Shown: positions 36,825 through 45,287 of the stretch, piece by piece
Position numbering within the stretch: position 1 is the first letter of the stretch
Layout of the letters: every line of letters starts with the position of its first letter
NCBI RefSeq assembly: GCF_003326755.1
Contig: NZ_JPWH01000018.1
Span: 24,141-88,140 of the forward strand
Direction: 5' to 3'
Length of the DNA stretch: 64,000 bases
Source: Thalassospira profundimaris
GTDB taxonomy: Bacteria; Pseudomonadota; Alphaproteobacteria; Rhodospirillales; Thalassospiraceae
Translations under genes and position numbers: made by a program
Notes under the pieces: generated by a model
Databases searched by the model: none
What the model saw: the letters and a program-made list of their open reading frames with translations, nothing else
What the model was told of the DNA's origin: nothing

Positions 36825-37703
36825 ATGAAACGCGTTCAGTTCGGGCATAGCCCGGTGCCTTATCTGTTTGTGGCACCTCAAATCATTATTATTGCCATCT
36901 TTTTTCTGTGGCCAGCCGCTCAGGCGATCCATCAGTCATTTTTGCTGGAGGATGCGTTTGGCATGTCCTCGCAATTTGTCTGGTTTCGCAATTTCGAGGA
37001 TGTGCTCTCCAATCCCGCCTGGCTAAGGTCTGCCTGGTTTACCGTGATTTTTTCGGCACTGGTGGCCGTTCTTTCGATTGCTATTTCATTGTTTCTGGCC
37101 GTGCGCGCCGATGAAGTCATTCGCGGGGCAAAGGCTTATAAAACCCTGTTGATGTGGGGCTATGCCGTGGCGCCGCCGGTGGCCGGGTTGCTCGGGATCA
37201 TGATGTTCAACCCGCTGATGGGGGATCTTTATCTGTTCATCAACAGAATCGGCATCAATTTTAACCATATCCAGAATGCCAATGATGCCACCTTTGTCGT
37301 GGTGCTGATCGCAGTTTGGAAACAGGTTAGTGTGAATTTCATTTTCTTCCTGTCGGGCTTGCAGGGCATTCCCAAATCCGTGACCGAAGCGGCAACGCTG
37401 GACTGCAAAAGTGCCGAACGCCGGTTCTGGACCATTACATTTCCGCTTTTGGCCCCGACGACCTTTTTTCTCATGGTCATCAACCTGACCTATGCCTTCT
37501 TTGAAACCTTCGGGATCATCGACGTTTCGACCAAGGGCGCGCCGGGCGGTGCCACGGCTACACTGGTTTACAAGGTTTATGTTGATGGCTTCTTGGGGGC
37601 TGATATGGGCGGCAGTTCGGCACAATCGGTGCTGCTGATGATTATGGTCAGTATTTTGACCGTTTTTCAGTTCCGCTTCATTGAACGCAAAGTCCATTAC
37701 TAG
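36825..37703 (+). CDS. ugpA: sn-Glycerol-3-phosphate ABC importer, permease UgpA
   Basis: This is an inner-membrane permease of the Ugp importer. The ATG at 36825 gives 292 residues, close to UgpA. A longer frame to 36753 runs through the terminator hairpin. There are six predicted membrane segments. The EAA loop Val-Thr-Glu-Ala-Ala-Thr-Leu-Asp near residue 190 and the Ala-Phe-Phe-Glu-Thr-Phe-Gly-Ile segment near residue 222 are typical. The ribosome site is weak. Confidence 0.92.
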   Translation: MKRVQFGHSPVPYLFVAPQIIIIAIFFLWPAAQAIHQSFLLEDAFGMSSQFVWFRNFEDVLSNPAWLRSAWFTVIFSALVAVLSIAISLFLAVRADEVIRGAKAYKTLLMWGYAVAPPVAGLLGIMMFNPLMGDLYLFINRIGINFNHIQNANDATFVVVLIAVWKQVSVNFIFFLSGLQGIPKSVTEAATLDCKSAERRFWTITFPLLAPTTFFLMVINLTYAFFETFGIIDVSTKGAPGGATATLVYKVYVDGFLGADMGGSSAQSVLLMIMVSILTVFQFRFIERKVHY

Positions 37704-37717
37704 GAAAGGGCATCGTT

Positions 37718-38572
37718 ATGTATCAGTCAAAATGGCGGTCCCTGACCAACCATATTATTCTTATTCTCGGCTCGATTTTCATGATCATGCCGGTCTGGAT
37801 TGCCTTTGCCTCCTCGACCCACACAAGGGAATTTCTGTTCCAGCATGGCCTGCAAGTGCTTCCCGGCGGCCATTTTTTTGAAAATTACGGCAAAATCCTG
37901 TTTGATGCCGAGGCGACCAAAGGCCGTGTTACAGCCTTGCAAATGCTGTTTAACAGCATGGTTTTGGGGCTGGGCTTTGCAATTGGCAAGGTCATCATTT
38001 CCATGATGGCCGCCTATGCGATTGTCTATTTCAGGTTTCGGTTTGCCGTGCCGTTATTCTGGGTGATCTTTTCAACCCTTTTGCTGCCGCTTGAGGTGCG
38101 CATTGTGCCGTCTTACGAGGTCGTTTCAAATCTCGGCCTGCTCAATACCTATACCGGTCTGATTCTGCCTTTGATTGCCTCGGCAACGGGCACATTTTTC
38201 TTCCGGCAGTTTTTCCGCTCCGTACCGGATGAATTGCTCGAAGCTGCCCGCCTGGACGGGGCAGGGCCGTTGCGCTTTTTTATCGATATTCTGGTGCCTC
38301 TTTCTGTCACCATGATTGCCGCCATCTTCATCATCATGTTTGTGGTGGGCTGGAACCAGTATCTTTGGCCGCTTCTGATGACGACGGATGATCAGCTTTA
38401 CACCATCGTGATTGGCATCAAGCAGGTTTACAACTCGCTTTATGAAGGCGGACAGATCCCCCAATTTCCCAAGGCCTTTGCCCTGACCATCATGGCATCC
38501 ATTCCGCCGGTTCTGGTGGTGGTAATCTTTCAGCGCATGTTTATCCGGGGGCTGGTTGAGACGGAAAAATAA
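37718..38572 (+). CDS. ugpE: sn-Glycerol-3-phosphate ABC importer, permease UgpE
   Basis: This is the second permease of the Ugp importer, 284 residues with six predicted membrane segments. The EAA loop Leu-Leu-Glu-Ala-Ala-Arg-Leu-Asp-Gly-Ala is near residues 173-182. The Gly-Trp-Asn-Gln-Tyr-Leu-Trp-Pro-Leu segment near residue 212 is shared with E. coli UgpE. GGAAAGGG precedes the ATG, 14 bases after ugpA. Confidence 0.94.
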   Translation: MYQSKWRSLTNHIILILGSIFMIMPVWIAFASSTHTREFLFQHGLQVLPGGHFFENYGKILFDAEATKGRVTALQMLFNSMVLGLGFAIGKVIISMMAAYAIVYFRFRFAVPLFWVIFSTLLLPLEVRIVPSYEVVSNLGLLNTYTGLILPLIASATGTFFFRQFFRSVPDELLEAARLDGAGPLRFFIDILVPLSVTMIAAIFIIMFVVGWNQYLWPLLMTTDDQLYTIVIGIKQVYNSLYEGGQIPQFPKAFALTIMASIPPVLVVVIFQRMFIRGLVETEK

Positions 38573-38640
38573 AGCGTTTCAATACCCTGATATTATCTTT
38601 TGAACAAAAACATCAGTTCCCGTGACGACAGGATAAAAGA

Positions 38641-39711
38641 ATGGCGACGTTAAGTCTGAAACAGGTTGAAAAAACCTATGCCAACGGTTTCAAGGCAATT
38701 CATGGTGTCGATATCGAAATTGCCGATGGCGAGTTCGCCGTGCTGGTTGGCCCGTCGGGTTGTGGCAAGTCAACTTTGCTGCGTATGATTGCCGGGCTTG
38801 AAACCATTACCGGCGGCGAAATATCAATTGATGGCCGGGTGGTAAATAATGTGGCCCCCGCAGATCGCGATATTGCGATGGTGTTCCAGAACTATGCGCT
38901 TTATCCGCATATGTCGAACTATGCCAACATGGCTTACGGCCTGAAAAACCGGGGCTATAGCAAAGACGAGATTGACCGGCGTGTGCGCGAAGCCGCAGGG
39001 ATATTGCAACTGAGCGAATTGCTGGAGCGCAAGCCGCGCCAGCTTTCGGGCGGGCAACGCCAGCGTGTGGCAATGGGCAGAGCCATTGTGCGCGAACCCA
39101 AGGTATTTTTGTTTGACGAACCCCTGTCAAACCTGGATGCCAAGCTGCGTGTTGATATGCGTCTTGAAATTAAAAACCTGCAAAAACGCCTTGGAACAAC
39201 ATCGGTTTATGTCACCCACGACCAGGTCGAAGCGATGACATTGGCGGATCGGTTGATTGTCATGAATGGCGGCATTGCCGAGCAGGTCGGCACACCGATT
39301 GAACTTTATGAAAAACCGGCAACCCGGTTTGTTGCCGGGTTTATCGGTTCTCCGTCGATGAACTTTATCGACGGCACCGTTTCAGATGATTGCAGCCATG
39401 TCGTGCTTAACGATGGTACGAAACTGGACCTGGATCATAATGTTGCGGCCAATCGCCCCGTTGTTGTTGGTATTCGTCCCGAACATCTGTCGTTGAACAC
39501 TCCCAGCAACAGCAAGATTACGGCCCGTGTGCGCATCATCGAAGCCCTGGGGGCGGAAACGCTGGTTTATCTGAATTTTGGCGATAAAAATGAAGCCATT
39601 ACCATTCGGATGCAGGGCACACACCAGTTTGAAACAGGAGCCGAATTGGTGCTGTATTCCAACCCGCAACAAATCCATTTGTTTGACCGAGAAAGCGGCC
39701 ATCGCATTTAA
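38641..39711 (+). CDS. ugpC: sn-Glycerol-3-phosphate ABC importer ATPase UgpC
   Basis: This is the ATPase of the Ugp importer, 356 residues, the same length as E. coli UgpC. Walker A is near residues 37-44, the Leu-Ser-Gly-Gly-Gln-Arg-Gln-Arg signature is near residue 135, and Walker B is Leu-Phe-Asp-Glu-Pro-Leu-Ser. The C-terminal TOBE/MOP regulatory domain is complete. An AGGATAAAAG ribosome site precedes the ATG. It closely resembles the ATPase at 29.5-30.6 kb, so the two may partly substitute for one another. Confidence 0.93.
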   Translation: MATLSLKQVEKTYANGFKAIHGVDIEIADGEFAVLVGPSGCGKSTLLRMIAGLETITGGEISIDGRVVNNVAPADRDIAMVFQNYALYPHMSNYANMAYGLKNRGYSKDEIDRRVREAAGILQLSELLERKPRQLSGGQRQRVAMGRAIVREPKVFLFDEPLSNLDAKLRVDMRLEIKNLQKRLGTTSVYVTHDQVEAMTLADRLIVMNGGIAEQVGTPIELYEKPATRFVAGFIGSPSMNFIDGTVSDDCSHVVLNDGTKLDLDHNVAANRPVVVGIRPEHLSLNTPSNSKITARVRIIEALGAETLVYLNFGDKNEAITIRMQGTHQFETGAELVLYSNPQQIHLFDRESGHRI

Positions 39712-39735
39712 ACCGGTCACCAGGATTAAAATCGT

Positions 39736-39770
39736 GCAAAACCACCCGTAACTTTTGCGGGTGGTTTTGC
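39736..39770 (+). terminator. Intrinsic terminator after ugpC
   Basis: A perfect 13-base stem (39736-39748 with 39758-39770, 9-base loop) carries A and T tracts in its outer part and ends the ugp operon. Confidence 0.85.
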
Positions 39771-39875
39771 ATGTTCGGGCTGAATGTCGACCGGGTTTGT
39801 ATGTGCGAGCATTTTGTCCTTGTTTCCGGGCAAGCGAAACGTTAGTTCCATGCCTAGCAAGACAGGAGCACGATC

Positions 39876-40349
39876 GTGAATAGCGACCAGAAAAAAGCAC
39901 TTTATGCGGATGCAATAAAAGAACTGACAAGCATCACCGAGGGCGAAACCAATGTGACTGCATTGATGGCCACGGTTTGCTGCGTGCTGGCCGAAAAGTT
40001 CGACTATTATTTCTGGACCGGCTTCTATATCGTTGATCCGGTCAAAGAAAATGAATTGGTGGTTGGCCCTTATCAGGGCACATTGGGATGTTTGCGTATT
40101 CCATTTGGTCGCGGGGTTTGCGGCACGGCGGCGGCGTCAAGAAAGACCTGTATTGTCGAGGATGTTCATGCCTTTCCGGGGCATATTGCCTGTGACAGCC
40201 GGTCAAATTCGGAAATCGTGGTACCGGTTTTGGATCGCCAGGGTTCCCTGATTGCCGTTTTTGATGTCGATAGTGTGGAAACCGGGTCGTTTGACGAAAC
40301 CGACCAAGAAGCGCTGGAAACCATTGTGCAGCAGGTATTTGCGCGCTGA
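39876..40349 (+). CDS. Free methionine-(R)-sulfoxide reductase (GAF domain, fRMsr)
   Basis: This is a small GAF-domain enzyme that reduces free methionine-(R)-sulfoxide using thioredoxin-type electrons. The 157-residue protein keeps the three family cysteines at Cys72, Cys82 and Cys106. Their spacing (10 and 24) equals that of Cys84, Cys94 and Cys118 in the E. coli enzyme. The surrounding Gln-Gly-Thr-Leu-Gly-Cys and His-Ile-Ala-Cys-Asp-Ser segments are also conserved. Start is GTG at 39876 with CAGGAG upstream. It is a single gene between two terminators' worth of spacing and precedes ssb. Confidence 0.93.
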   Translation: MNSDQKKALYADAIKELTSITEGETNVTALMATVCCVLAEKFDYYFWTGFYIVDPVKENELVVGPYQGTLGCLRIPFGRGVCGTAAASRKTCIVEDVHAFPGHIACDSRSNSEIVVPVLDRQGSLIAVFDVDSVETGSFDETDQEALETIVQQVFAR

Positions 40350-40417
40350 CTTCTTATATTCATTCGCCGGTTCTGACACGGAATCGCAAGCTAACAACGA
40401 ACTCTGGAAGATAACTC

Positions 40418-40960
40418 ATGGCAGGCAGTGTCAATAAAGTCATTCTCGTTGGGAATCTGGGGCGCGACCCGGAAATCCGTTTCACGCAGGCCGGCAAAAA
40501 AATTGCCAATTTCAGCATAGCGACATCAGAGCAGTGGCGCGACCGCCAAAGTGGTGAACGCCGCGAGCGGACGGAATGGCACCGTATCGTCGTGTTTAAC
40601 GAAGGCCTGGCCGATGTTGTCGAACGGTTCGTTAAAAAAGGCAGCAAGCTATATATCGAAGGCGCGCTGCGCACCCGCAAATGGCAGGGCCAGGACGGTA
40701 AAGACAACTATACCACCGAAATCGTTCTTGAAGGTTTTAACAGCACGCTGACCATGCTTGATGGCCGTGGTGATGGCGGCGGCGGCGGATCGTCGTCAGG
40801 CGGCGGTAATTATGGCAATGATAGCGGCGGCGGTTATGGCGGCGGCTATGACAATGGCGGCGATTCAGGCTGGGGCAATTCTTCTTCGTCTTCGCGCAGC
40901 GGCGGCGGAAATTCCGGCCCCAGTGGCGCCCCGGACCTGGATGACGACATCCCGTTCTGA
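40418..40960 (+). CDS. ssb: Single-stranded DNA-binding protein
   Basis: SSB coats single-stranded DNA in replication and repair. The OB-fold (about residues 1-112) begins with [10 protein letters not shown] and contains the Trp-Xaa-Arg-Ile-Val-Val-Phe segment. A Gly/Ser/Asn-rich low-complexity linker of about 55 residues follows. The protein ends in the acidic Asp-Asp-Asp-Ile-Pro-Phe tip that binds partner proteins. Length 180 is typical. No SOS box is visible in front of it, unlike uvrA. Confidence 0.97.
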   Translation: MAGSVNKVILVGNLGRDPEIRFTQAGKKIANFSIATSEQWRDRQSGERRERTEWHRIVVFNEGLADVVERFVKKGSKLYIEGALRTRKWQGQDGKDNYTTEIVLEGFNSTLTMLDGRGDGGGGGSSSGGGNYGNDSGGGYGGGYDNGGDSGWGNSSSSSRSGGGNSGPSGAPDLDDDIPF

Positions 40961-41021
40961 TTTTTGCTTACGGCGTAGTCATTTGTAGTGTGCCCCCCTT
41001 CTCGGGCGTGGCAGGCAGTTT

Positions 41022-41058
41022 TCAGGCAGCATCCTTGGTGGTGCTGCCTGATTTTTTA
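41022..41058 (+). terminator. Intrinsic terminator after ssb
   Basis: A perfect 10-base stem (41022-41031 with 41042-41051, 10-base loop) is followed by TTTTTT. Confidence 0.85.
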
Positions 41059-41116
41059 TCATTCCAAAGTGAATGTATGTTGACATGAAAAATCATTCAG
41101 TTCACTTCGACATATC

Positions 41117-41611
41117 GTGATGATGTTGCAGTGCCTGCGGACTGCCAGTGGAGATATGTGTGTGATCGGCCCTATATTTGGCAGCCCGGAGCCGGGCAGG
41201 TTTTATGATATTCAGGATTGCGCTTATGCCGTTATTCCTGACGGGAACGGTATGTTGGGCGTTGTACGCACGCCCAAGGGTATTATGCTGATCGGTGGCG
41301 GGATCGAGCGTAATGAAACCGCAGTTGATGCTCTGATCCGTGAAACCATCGAGGAAACAGGCAGGACAATCCGTATTGTTTCCCGGCTTGGTTTGGCGAC
41401 CCAATATGTCAATAATCGCGCCAAGGGCAAATACCGCCTTAAACGTGCGGTGTTTTTTGTTGCCGAAATTTTGGCAAAGTCGGCCAAACCTGTTGATCTG
41501 GACCACGAATTTTTATGGCTTCCCGCGCACGATGCCGAACAGCAACTGGTGAGATCCTTTCATAAATGGGCGGTGCAGCAACATGTCAACATGGCTGACA
41601 CGGTGTCTTAG
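41117..41611 (+). CDS. Nudix hydrolase
   Basis: This is a predicted Nudix pyrophosphohydrolase of unknown substrate. The Nudix box is present: a Gly, five residues, Glu, seven residues, then Arg-Glu-Thr-Ile-Glu-Glu-Thr-Gly, around residues 60-80. The 164-residue frame opens at GTG 41117. ATG codons at 41120, 41123 and 41156 are alternatives, and none has a strong ribosome site, so the N-terminus is uncertain. It is convergent with the SixA-Nudix fusion gene. Confidence 0.85.
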   Translation: MMMLQCLRTASGDMCVIGPIFGSPEPGRFYDIQDCAYAVIPDGNGMLGVVRTPKGIMLIGGGIERNETAVDALIRETIEETGRTIRIVSRLGLATQYVNNRAKGKYRLKRAVFFVAEILAKSAKPVDLDHEFLWLPAHDAEQQLVRSFHKWAVQQHVNMADTVS

Positions 41612-41647
41612 GCTTTTGCAGATAACAGGGAGCAGTTGCCGCCGGTT

Positions 41648-42637
41648 TTAAGACTGGTTTGCAAGTTTCGTGGCAAAGGTTTTGAGGATTTTGCGTAATC
41701 CGTCTTCCCGGACAATCTCGATGGCGTGCGCAAGTGGGACCCATTTTCGCCCGCGATGGGATTCTTCCCAGTCTGCTTCAGGCAACAGTTCCGTGACCTT
41801 TAAAGCAAAAACCTCGACATCGCAGCGCGCGTCCCATTTCTGGTAATGATAGCTGCCAATCGCAGGTTCAAGGGCGATGCCAATGCAGCCTGCTTCCTCA
41901 CGCGCTTCTTTTTGTGCACTTTCGATTGCACTCATCCCCGGGTCAATTGCACCCTTGGGAACGACATAGTGTTTACCACTGCTTGAAAGTGCCATCAGGA
42001 TTTCAATATTTTCGCCTTTATCCTTGTTGGGAATAAGACGGAACGGAATAACCGATGATTGCCGGTAAAAGTAAGGAGGGCGTTTGCGCCATTCCGTGCC
42101 GTCTTTATCCGGCCAGGGGAAATCCTGCGGTACCTGGGACGGCTCCACCTGTTGGAGGATACGCCCTGAAACGGCGCCCACCTCTGACCAGTTGCCCGTG
42201 ATTTCAATCATGATCATCGCTGCCGGTTTTAATGACGGAAACAGGCGTTTTTTACGGATGTCTGCGCCCGCGACAAGGGCGGGCAGGGCACTGATACCGG
42301 GATTATGCCCGACCAGTACGACATGACGCACATCATCAGACAAATTTTGAAGAATGTTCCGCAATGTGGCGGCATCGGCATTATAAAGCCGGCGATCCTG
42401 GGTGATGACCGGTTTTTGCGCCGGAAACAGTATTTTATGCAGTTTTTCAGCCGAATGTCGGCTGCGCTCGGCCGGAGAGGCCAGGATAAGATCGGGATAA
42501 AATCCCTGTTTTTCCAGAAATGCCCCAATACGCTGGATATTCAGTTTGCCATCTTCGGTAAGCGGCCGGTAAAAATCGCCCCGGGCATCATAGGTGACAG
42601 CTTCACCGTGCCGCAAAAGGGTGATTAAACGTTTCAT
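41648..42637 (-). CDS. SixA-type histidine phosphatase fused to a Nudix hydrolase
   Basis: This is a two-domain protein of 329 residues. The N-terminal half is a histidine phosphatase of the SixA type with the catalytic Arg9-His10-Gly11 motif, an Ser-Pro-Ala-Glu-Arg segment near residue 54 and the second catalytic His in Gly-His-Asn-Pro-Gly near residue 113. The C-terminal half (from about residue 195) is a Nudix domain with Pro-Lys-Gly-Ala-Ile-Asp and the Arg-Glu-Glu-Ala-Gly core. The first Glu of the Nudix consensus is Met here. Mycobacterial MutT1 joins the same two folds in the opposite order. Substrate is unknown. Confidence 0.88.
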   Translation of the reverse strand: MKRLITLLRHGEAVTYDARGDFYRPLTEDGKLNIQRIGAFLEKQGFYPDLILASPAERSRHSAEKLHKILFPAQKPVITQDRRLYNADAATLRNILQNLSDDVRHVVLVGHNPGISALPALVAGADIRKKRLFPSLKPAAMIMIEITGNWSEVGAVSGRILQQVEPSQVPQDFPWPDKDGTEWRKRPPYFYRQSSVIPFRLIPNKDKGENIEILMALSSSGKHYVVPKGAIDPGMSAIESAQKEAREEAGCIGIALEPAIGSYHYQKWDARCDVEVFALKVTELLPEADWEESHRGRKWVPLAHAIEIVREDGLRKILKTFATKLANQS

Positions 42638-42726
42638 ACCACTGCTATCCTTGATGTCTGAGGTCTGGTGTCTTTATGGTGCGATATAAACCATATGTCT
42701 GTTTTACATCGCTGAATGGGGAAAAT

Positions 42727-42753
42727 ATGGTGTTGCGATCAACAAAACACCAT
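42727..42753. repeat. Inverted repeat downstream of the YchJ-like gene
   Basis: ATGGTGTT (42727-42734) and AACACCAT (42746-42753) match perfectly. On the minus strand the right side runs into ATTTTCC, so it may be a terminator for the YchJ-like gene. Confidence 0.5.
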
Positions 42754-42758
42754 CAGTG

Positions 42759-42789
42759 ACCGATACTGATGCAAGTAAAAAGTATCGGT
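42759..42789. repeat. Second inverted repeat downstream of the YchJ-like gene
   Basis: ACCGATACT (42759-42767) and AGTATCGGT (42781-42789) match perfectly with a 13-base spacer, next to the previous repeat. The pair may form tandem hairpins between the YchJ-like and SixA-Nudix genes. Confidence 0.5.
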
Positions 42790-42872
42790 TGCCGTATGAC
42801 ATATATCCTTGATTGAGTTATATGAATTTTTTGTGATGTCGCGTTTGTTCTGGATGACATGTTTTCGGGCTC

Positions 42873-43295
42873 TCAGGGCAAAAACTCCCCGTCTATATAC
42901 AGCCATTTGCCATTTTGACGTATGAAACGCGATTTTTCATGATGTGTGCCGGTTCGACCCTTTTCTTTAAACCGGGCGATAAATTCAACGTACCCGGTCT
43001 GGTCAAAAAGCCCACCCGCTTCTGTGCTGACAATTTCAAGCCCAATCCATTTGGTTTGCTGGCGTGCGAGGCTGTTGCTGTCATAATCGCCACTGTTTTC
43101 GGCTGGTACGGTATCAGCCAGATAGGCGGCATTCCCAAACACAAAGGCGCTATAGCGTGATCGCATTAACTGTTCTGCCGTGGCGGGCAATTTTGCCTTC
43201 TGATGAAACGGGGCGCAGCATGTGCCATAGTTTTTGGAGCTTCCACAAGGACAGGCCCGGGAAATATCCTGTTTTGAAGTTGTGACCATTGTCAT
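42873..43295 (-). CDS. YchJ-like (UPF0225) SEC-C motif protein
   Basis: This is a 140-residue protein with an N-terminal SEC-C zinc motif (Cys-Pro-Cys-Gly-Ser then Cys-Cys about eight residues later, near residues 15-27). An NTF2-like domain ending in a Trp-Leu-Tyr-Ile-Asp-Gly segment follows. This is the YchJ/UPF0225 layout and its function is not known. The ATG at 43295, or 43289, fits the family. The longer frame to 43394 is unlikely. Confidence 0.85.
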   Translation of the reverse strand: MTMVTTSKQDISRACPCGSSKNYGTCCAPFHQKAKLPATAEQLMRSRYSAFVFGNAAYLADTVPAENSGDYDSNSLARQQTKWIGLEIVSTEAGGLFDQTGYVEFIARFKEKGRTGTHHEKSRFIRQNGKWLYIDGEFLP

Positions 43296-43448
43296 GTCAA
43301 AGACACCTGTTTTTGAAGGCGGAATACGGAAAGAAAAGGGAACTTCGCGGGTCTCACAGCGTTGTGAACATAGAGTGACCGCAACAGAAAGCAAATTGCC
43401 TTTTTTTCGCCTTATATCATTTCTACCGTGAACTTACGGGAAAGATAC

Positions 43449-43473
43449 ATATCCGAGTACACCAGTCGGATAT
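43449..43473. repeat. Inverted repeat in the ychJ-rpoH gap
   Basis: ATATCCGA (43449-43456) and TCGGATAT (43466-43473) match perfectly with a 9-base spacer. It lies 58 bases upstream of the putative rpoH -35 element and could be an operator. Confidence 0.45.
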
Positions 43474-43530
43474 ATTTGTTAAAGGACTGATATCATGTCC
43501 GAATTTGACGTCAGATGTCGCGTTTTTATC

Positions 43531-43560
43531 TTGACGAAATTAGTCGGGTTTAGGTATATT
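43531..43560 (+). promoter_or_regulatory. Probable rpoH promoter
   Basis: TTGACG (43531-43536) and TATATT (43555-43560) are separated by 18 bases, a good housekeeping-sigma match. Transcription from here would leave a leader of nearly 300 bases before rpoH. Confidence 0.6.
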
Positions 43561-43593
43561 AGTCTTAAAGCGGGTGGGGGCCCATTAGGCACC

Positions 43594-43854
43594 GCCGGAT
43601 TTCAGTCCGGCCAGGTTTGGCGGACGTAATGTCGATTTGCTTCAGAGTAAGGATGAGACGTATCATGAATACAGTTTTCTGCTTCAGTCGTCCTCTCGCA
43701 TAGGCGCTTTGCGAAATGGCATTTTGTGGGGCGCATCGCCTGACCGCCATTTCTGTCTATGACGTGTTTTGTTTACACAATTACGGGGTCGCGTATCGCT
43801 TCCGGTTTGAACATCCGATTCAGGATATACCGGTTACGTGGACCTCTCAGGAGG
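43594..43854 (+). promoter_or_regulatory. Structured rpoH leader with hairpins and a masked ribosome site
   Basis: Three stems are visible. GCCGGA/TCCGGC pairs at 43594-43611. A two-tier stem has CCGGT 43802-43806 with ACCGG 43829-43833 outside and ATCC 43813-43816 with GGAT 43823-43826 inside. CCTC (43843-43846) pairs with GAGG (43851-43854), and that right arm is part of the AGGAGG ribosome site. No gene or known RNA family is recognisable in the 568-base gap (43296-43863). Confidence 0.45.
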
Positions 43855-43863
43855 ACAAGAACC

Positions 43864-44733
43864 ATGAGCACCCTTAAATTGCCTGCCGTCCCCCAGGATG
43901 ACGGTTTTTCAGGATATCTTCGCCAGGTATGGAAATTTCCGATGCTGACCGCAGACGAGGAATATATGCTGGCACGTCGCTACGTGGAACATCAGGATAC
44001 TGAAGCTGCCCATAAAATGGTGACAAGCCACCTGCGTCTTGTTGCGAAAATCGCCTTTGGTTATCGTGGCTATGGATTGCCGCTGCCGGATCTGGTTGCC
44101 GAGGGCAATACCGGCCTGATGCGCGCGGTCCAGAAATTTGACCCGGAAAAAGGGTTCCGCCTGTCAACTTATGCCATGTGGTGGATCCGTGCCGCTGTGA
44201 CGGAATATATCCTGCATAGCTGGTCGATGGTGAAACTGGGTACCATGGCAGCACAGAAGAAACTGTTTTTCAGCCTGCGCAAGGCCAAAAAGCAGCTTAA
44301 CATTTACGACAACGGCGAACTGACACCGGAACAGGCGGGTGAAGTTGCGCAGCGTCTTGGGGTGACGGATCAGGAAGCCCTTGATATGAACCGTCGTTTG
44401 GCGGCGCGTGATTTCTCGCTCAATACCCCTATGCCCAAAGACGAAGGCATGGAGTATCTCGATACCCTGGCATCCGAAGCACCGTCGCCCGAGGCTCTGG
44501 TGGCAGATTCCGAAGAACGGACCCTGCATAACGGCATGTTGAAAAATGCCCTGGGTGAATTGCCGGACCGGGAACGTGAAATCATTATGGCCCGTTTCCT
44601 GAGCGATGACCCGATCACGCTGGAAAAACTGGGTGAACGTTTTGGTGTCAGCCGTGAACGTGTCCGTCAGTTGGAGGCCCGTGCTTTCAAGAAGTTACAG
44701 GAATCTGTTCTGACACAGCATCAGGCAGCCTGA
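43864..44733 (+). CDS. rpoH: RNA polymerase heat-shock sigma factor RpoH (sigma-32)
   Basis: RpoH directs RNA polymerase to heat-shock promoters. The ATG at 43864, ten bases after AGGAGG, gives 289 residues. An upstream frame to 43759 is not needed. Sigma region 2 with Tyr-Ala-Met-Trp-Trp-Ile-Arg is near residues 101-107. The RpoH-specific box Gln-Lys-Lys-Leu-Phe-Phe-Ser-Leu-Arg is near residues 132-140. Region 4 with the Gly-Val-Ser-Arg-Glu-Arg-Val-Arg-Gln helix-turn-helix is near the C-terminus. Alphaproteobacteria often have more than one RpoH, so this could be one of two. Confidence 0.96.
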   Translation: MSTLKLPAVPQDDGFSGYLRQVWKFPMLTADEEYMLARRYVEHQDTEAAHKMVTSHLRLVAKIAFGYRGYGLPLPDLVAEGNTGLMRAVQKFDPEKGFRLSTYAMWWIRAAVTEYILHSWSMVKLGTMAAQKKLFFSLRKAKKQLNIYDNGELTPEQAGEVAQRLGVTDQEALDMNRRLAARDFSLNTPMPKDEGMEYLDTLASEAPSPEALVADSEERTLHNGMLKNALGELPDREREIIMARFLSDDPITLEKLGERFGVSRERVRQLEARAFKKLQESVLTQHQAA

Positions 44734-44770
44734 CCGAATTTCAGGTCTGACGGGATATGATCAAGAATTT

Positions 44771-44797
44771 AGGGTGGCGCGCTTGCCACCCTTTTTT
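44771..44797 (+). terminator. Intrinsic terminator after rpoH
   Basis: AGGGTGGC (44771-44778) pairs with GCCACCCT (44785-44792) with a 6-base loop and a T-run after it. Confidence 0.85.
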
Positions 44798-44813
44798 AAT
44801 GTCTCGATCATTT

Positions 44814-45287
44814 TTAAGCTGAAGGAGCCCGGTTTGCTGAGCCGTGCGCCTGGCGCGATTTTTTGATTACCCGCATAGTTACGGGCCATAAATTATAGTC
44901 TTCAAGCGTGTCCGGATCGGCCCAGACGGCATCACTGGCATCGTCACCGGCAACAGGCAGGGCAGTGCCGGCGATGGCATCGGCCGAAAAATCCAACAGC
45001 GTATAATGATAGCGCGGTTTGCCATGTGCACCACCCGGTGCAATCAGATCAACAATCTCGAGAAATTCGATATTAGTGATACGAATACCGGTTTCTTCAA
45101 AAACTTCGCGTTCCAGTGCCTGTAACACGGTTTCCCCCAGTTCCTGGGCGCCACCAGGCAGGCTCCATTCACCGGCTTTGGGTGGCTTCCCGCGACGGAT
45201 CAACAGAACCTTGCCCTGATGCCAGACAACGGCTCCAACCCCTATCATGGGATGAAGTGGATTTTCCCGACCTGCCGAAGCTGTCAT
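44814..45287 (-). CDS. Nudix hydrolase, ADP-ribose pyrophosphatase-like
   Basis: This 157-residue Nudix protein has a full box: Gly-Gly-Ala-Gln-Glu-Leu-Gly-Glu, seven residues, then Arg-Glu-Val-Phe-Glu-Glu-Thr-Gly-Ile, near residues 45-67. It opens with a Gly-Val-Gly-Ala-Val-Val strand, as in MutT/ADP-ribose-type enzymes. The substrate is not deducible. Its ATG directly follows the TAA of the upstream small gene, so the two are coupled. It converges on rpoH. Confidence 0.9.
   Translation of the reverse strand: MTASAGRENPLHPMIGVGAVVWHQGKVLLIRRGKPPKAGEWSLPGGAQELGETVLQALEREVFEETGIRITNIEFLEIVDLIAPGGAHGKPRYHYTLLDFSADAIAGTALPVAGDDASDAVWADPDTLEDYNLWPVTMRVIKKSRQAHGSANRAPSA

Noticed and set aside
43296..43863. 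tRNA or known small RNA gene in the rpoH leader
   Set aside because: No cloverleaf, T-loop or anticodon pattern, and no known RNA consensus could be recognised.
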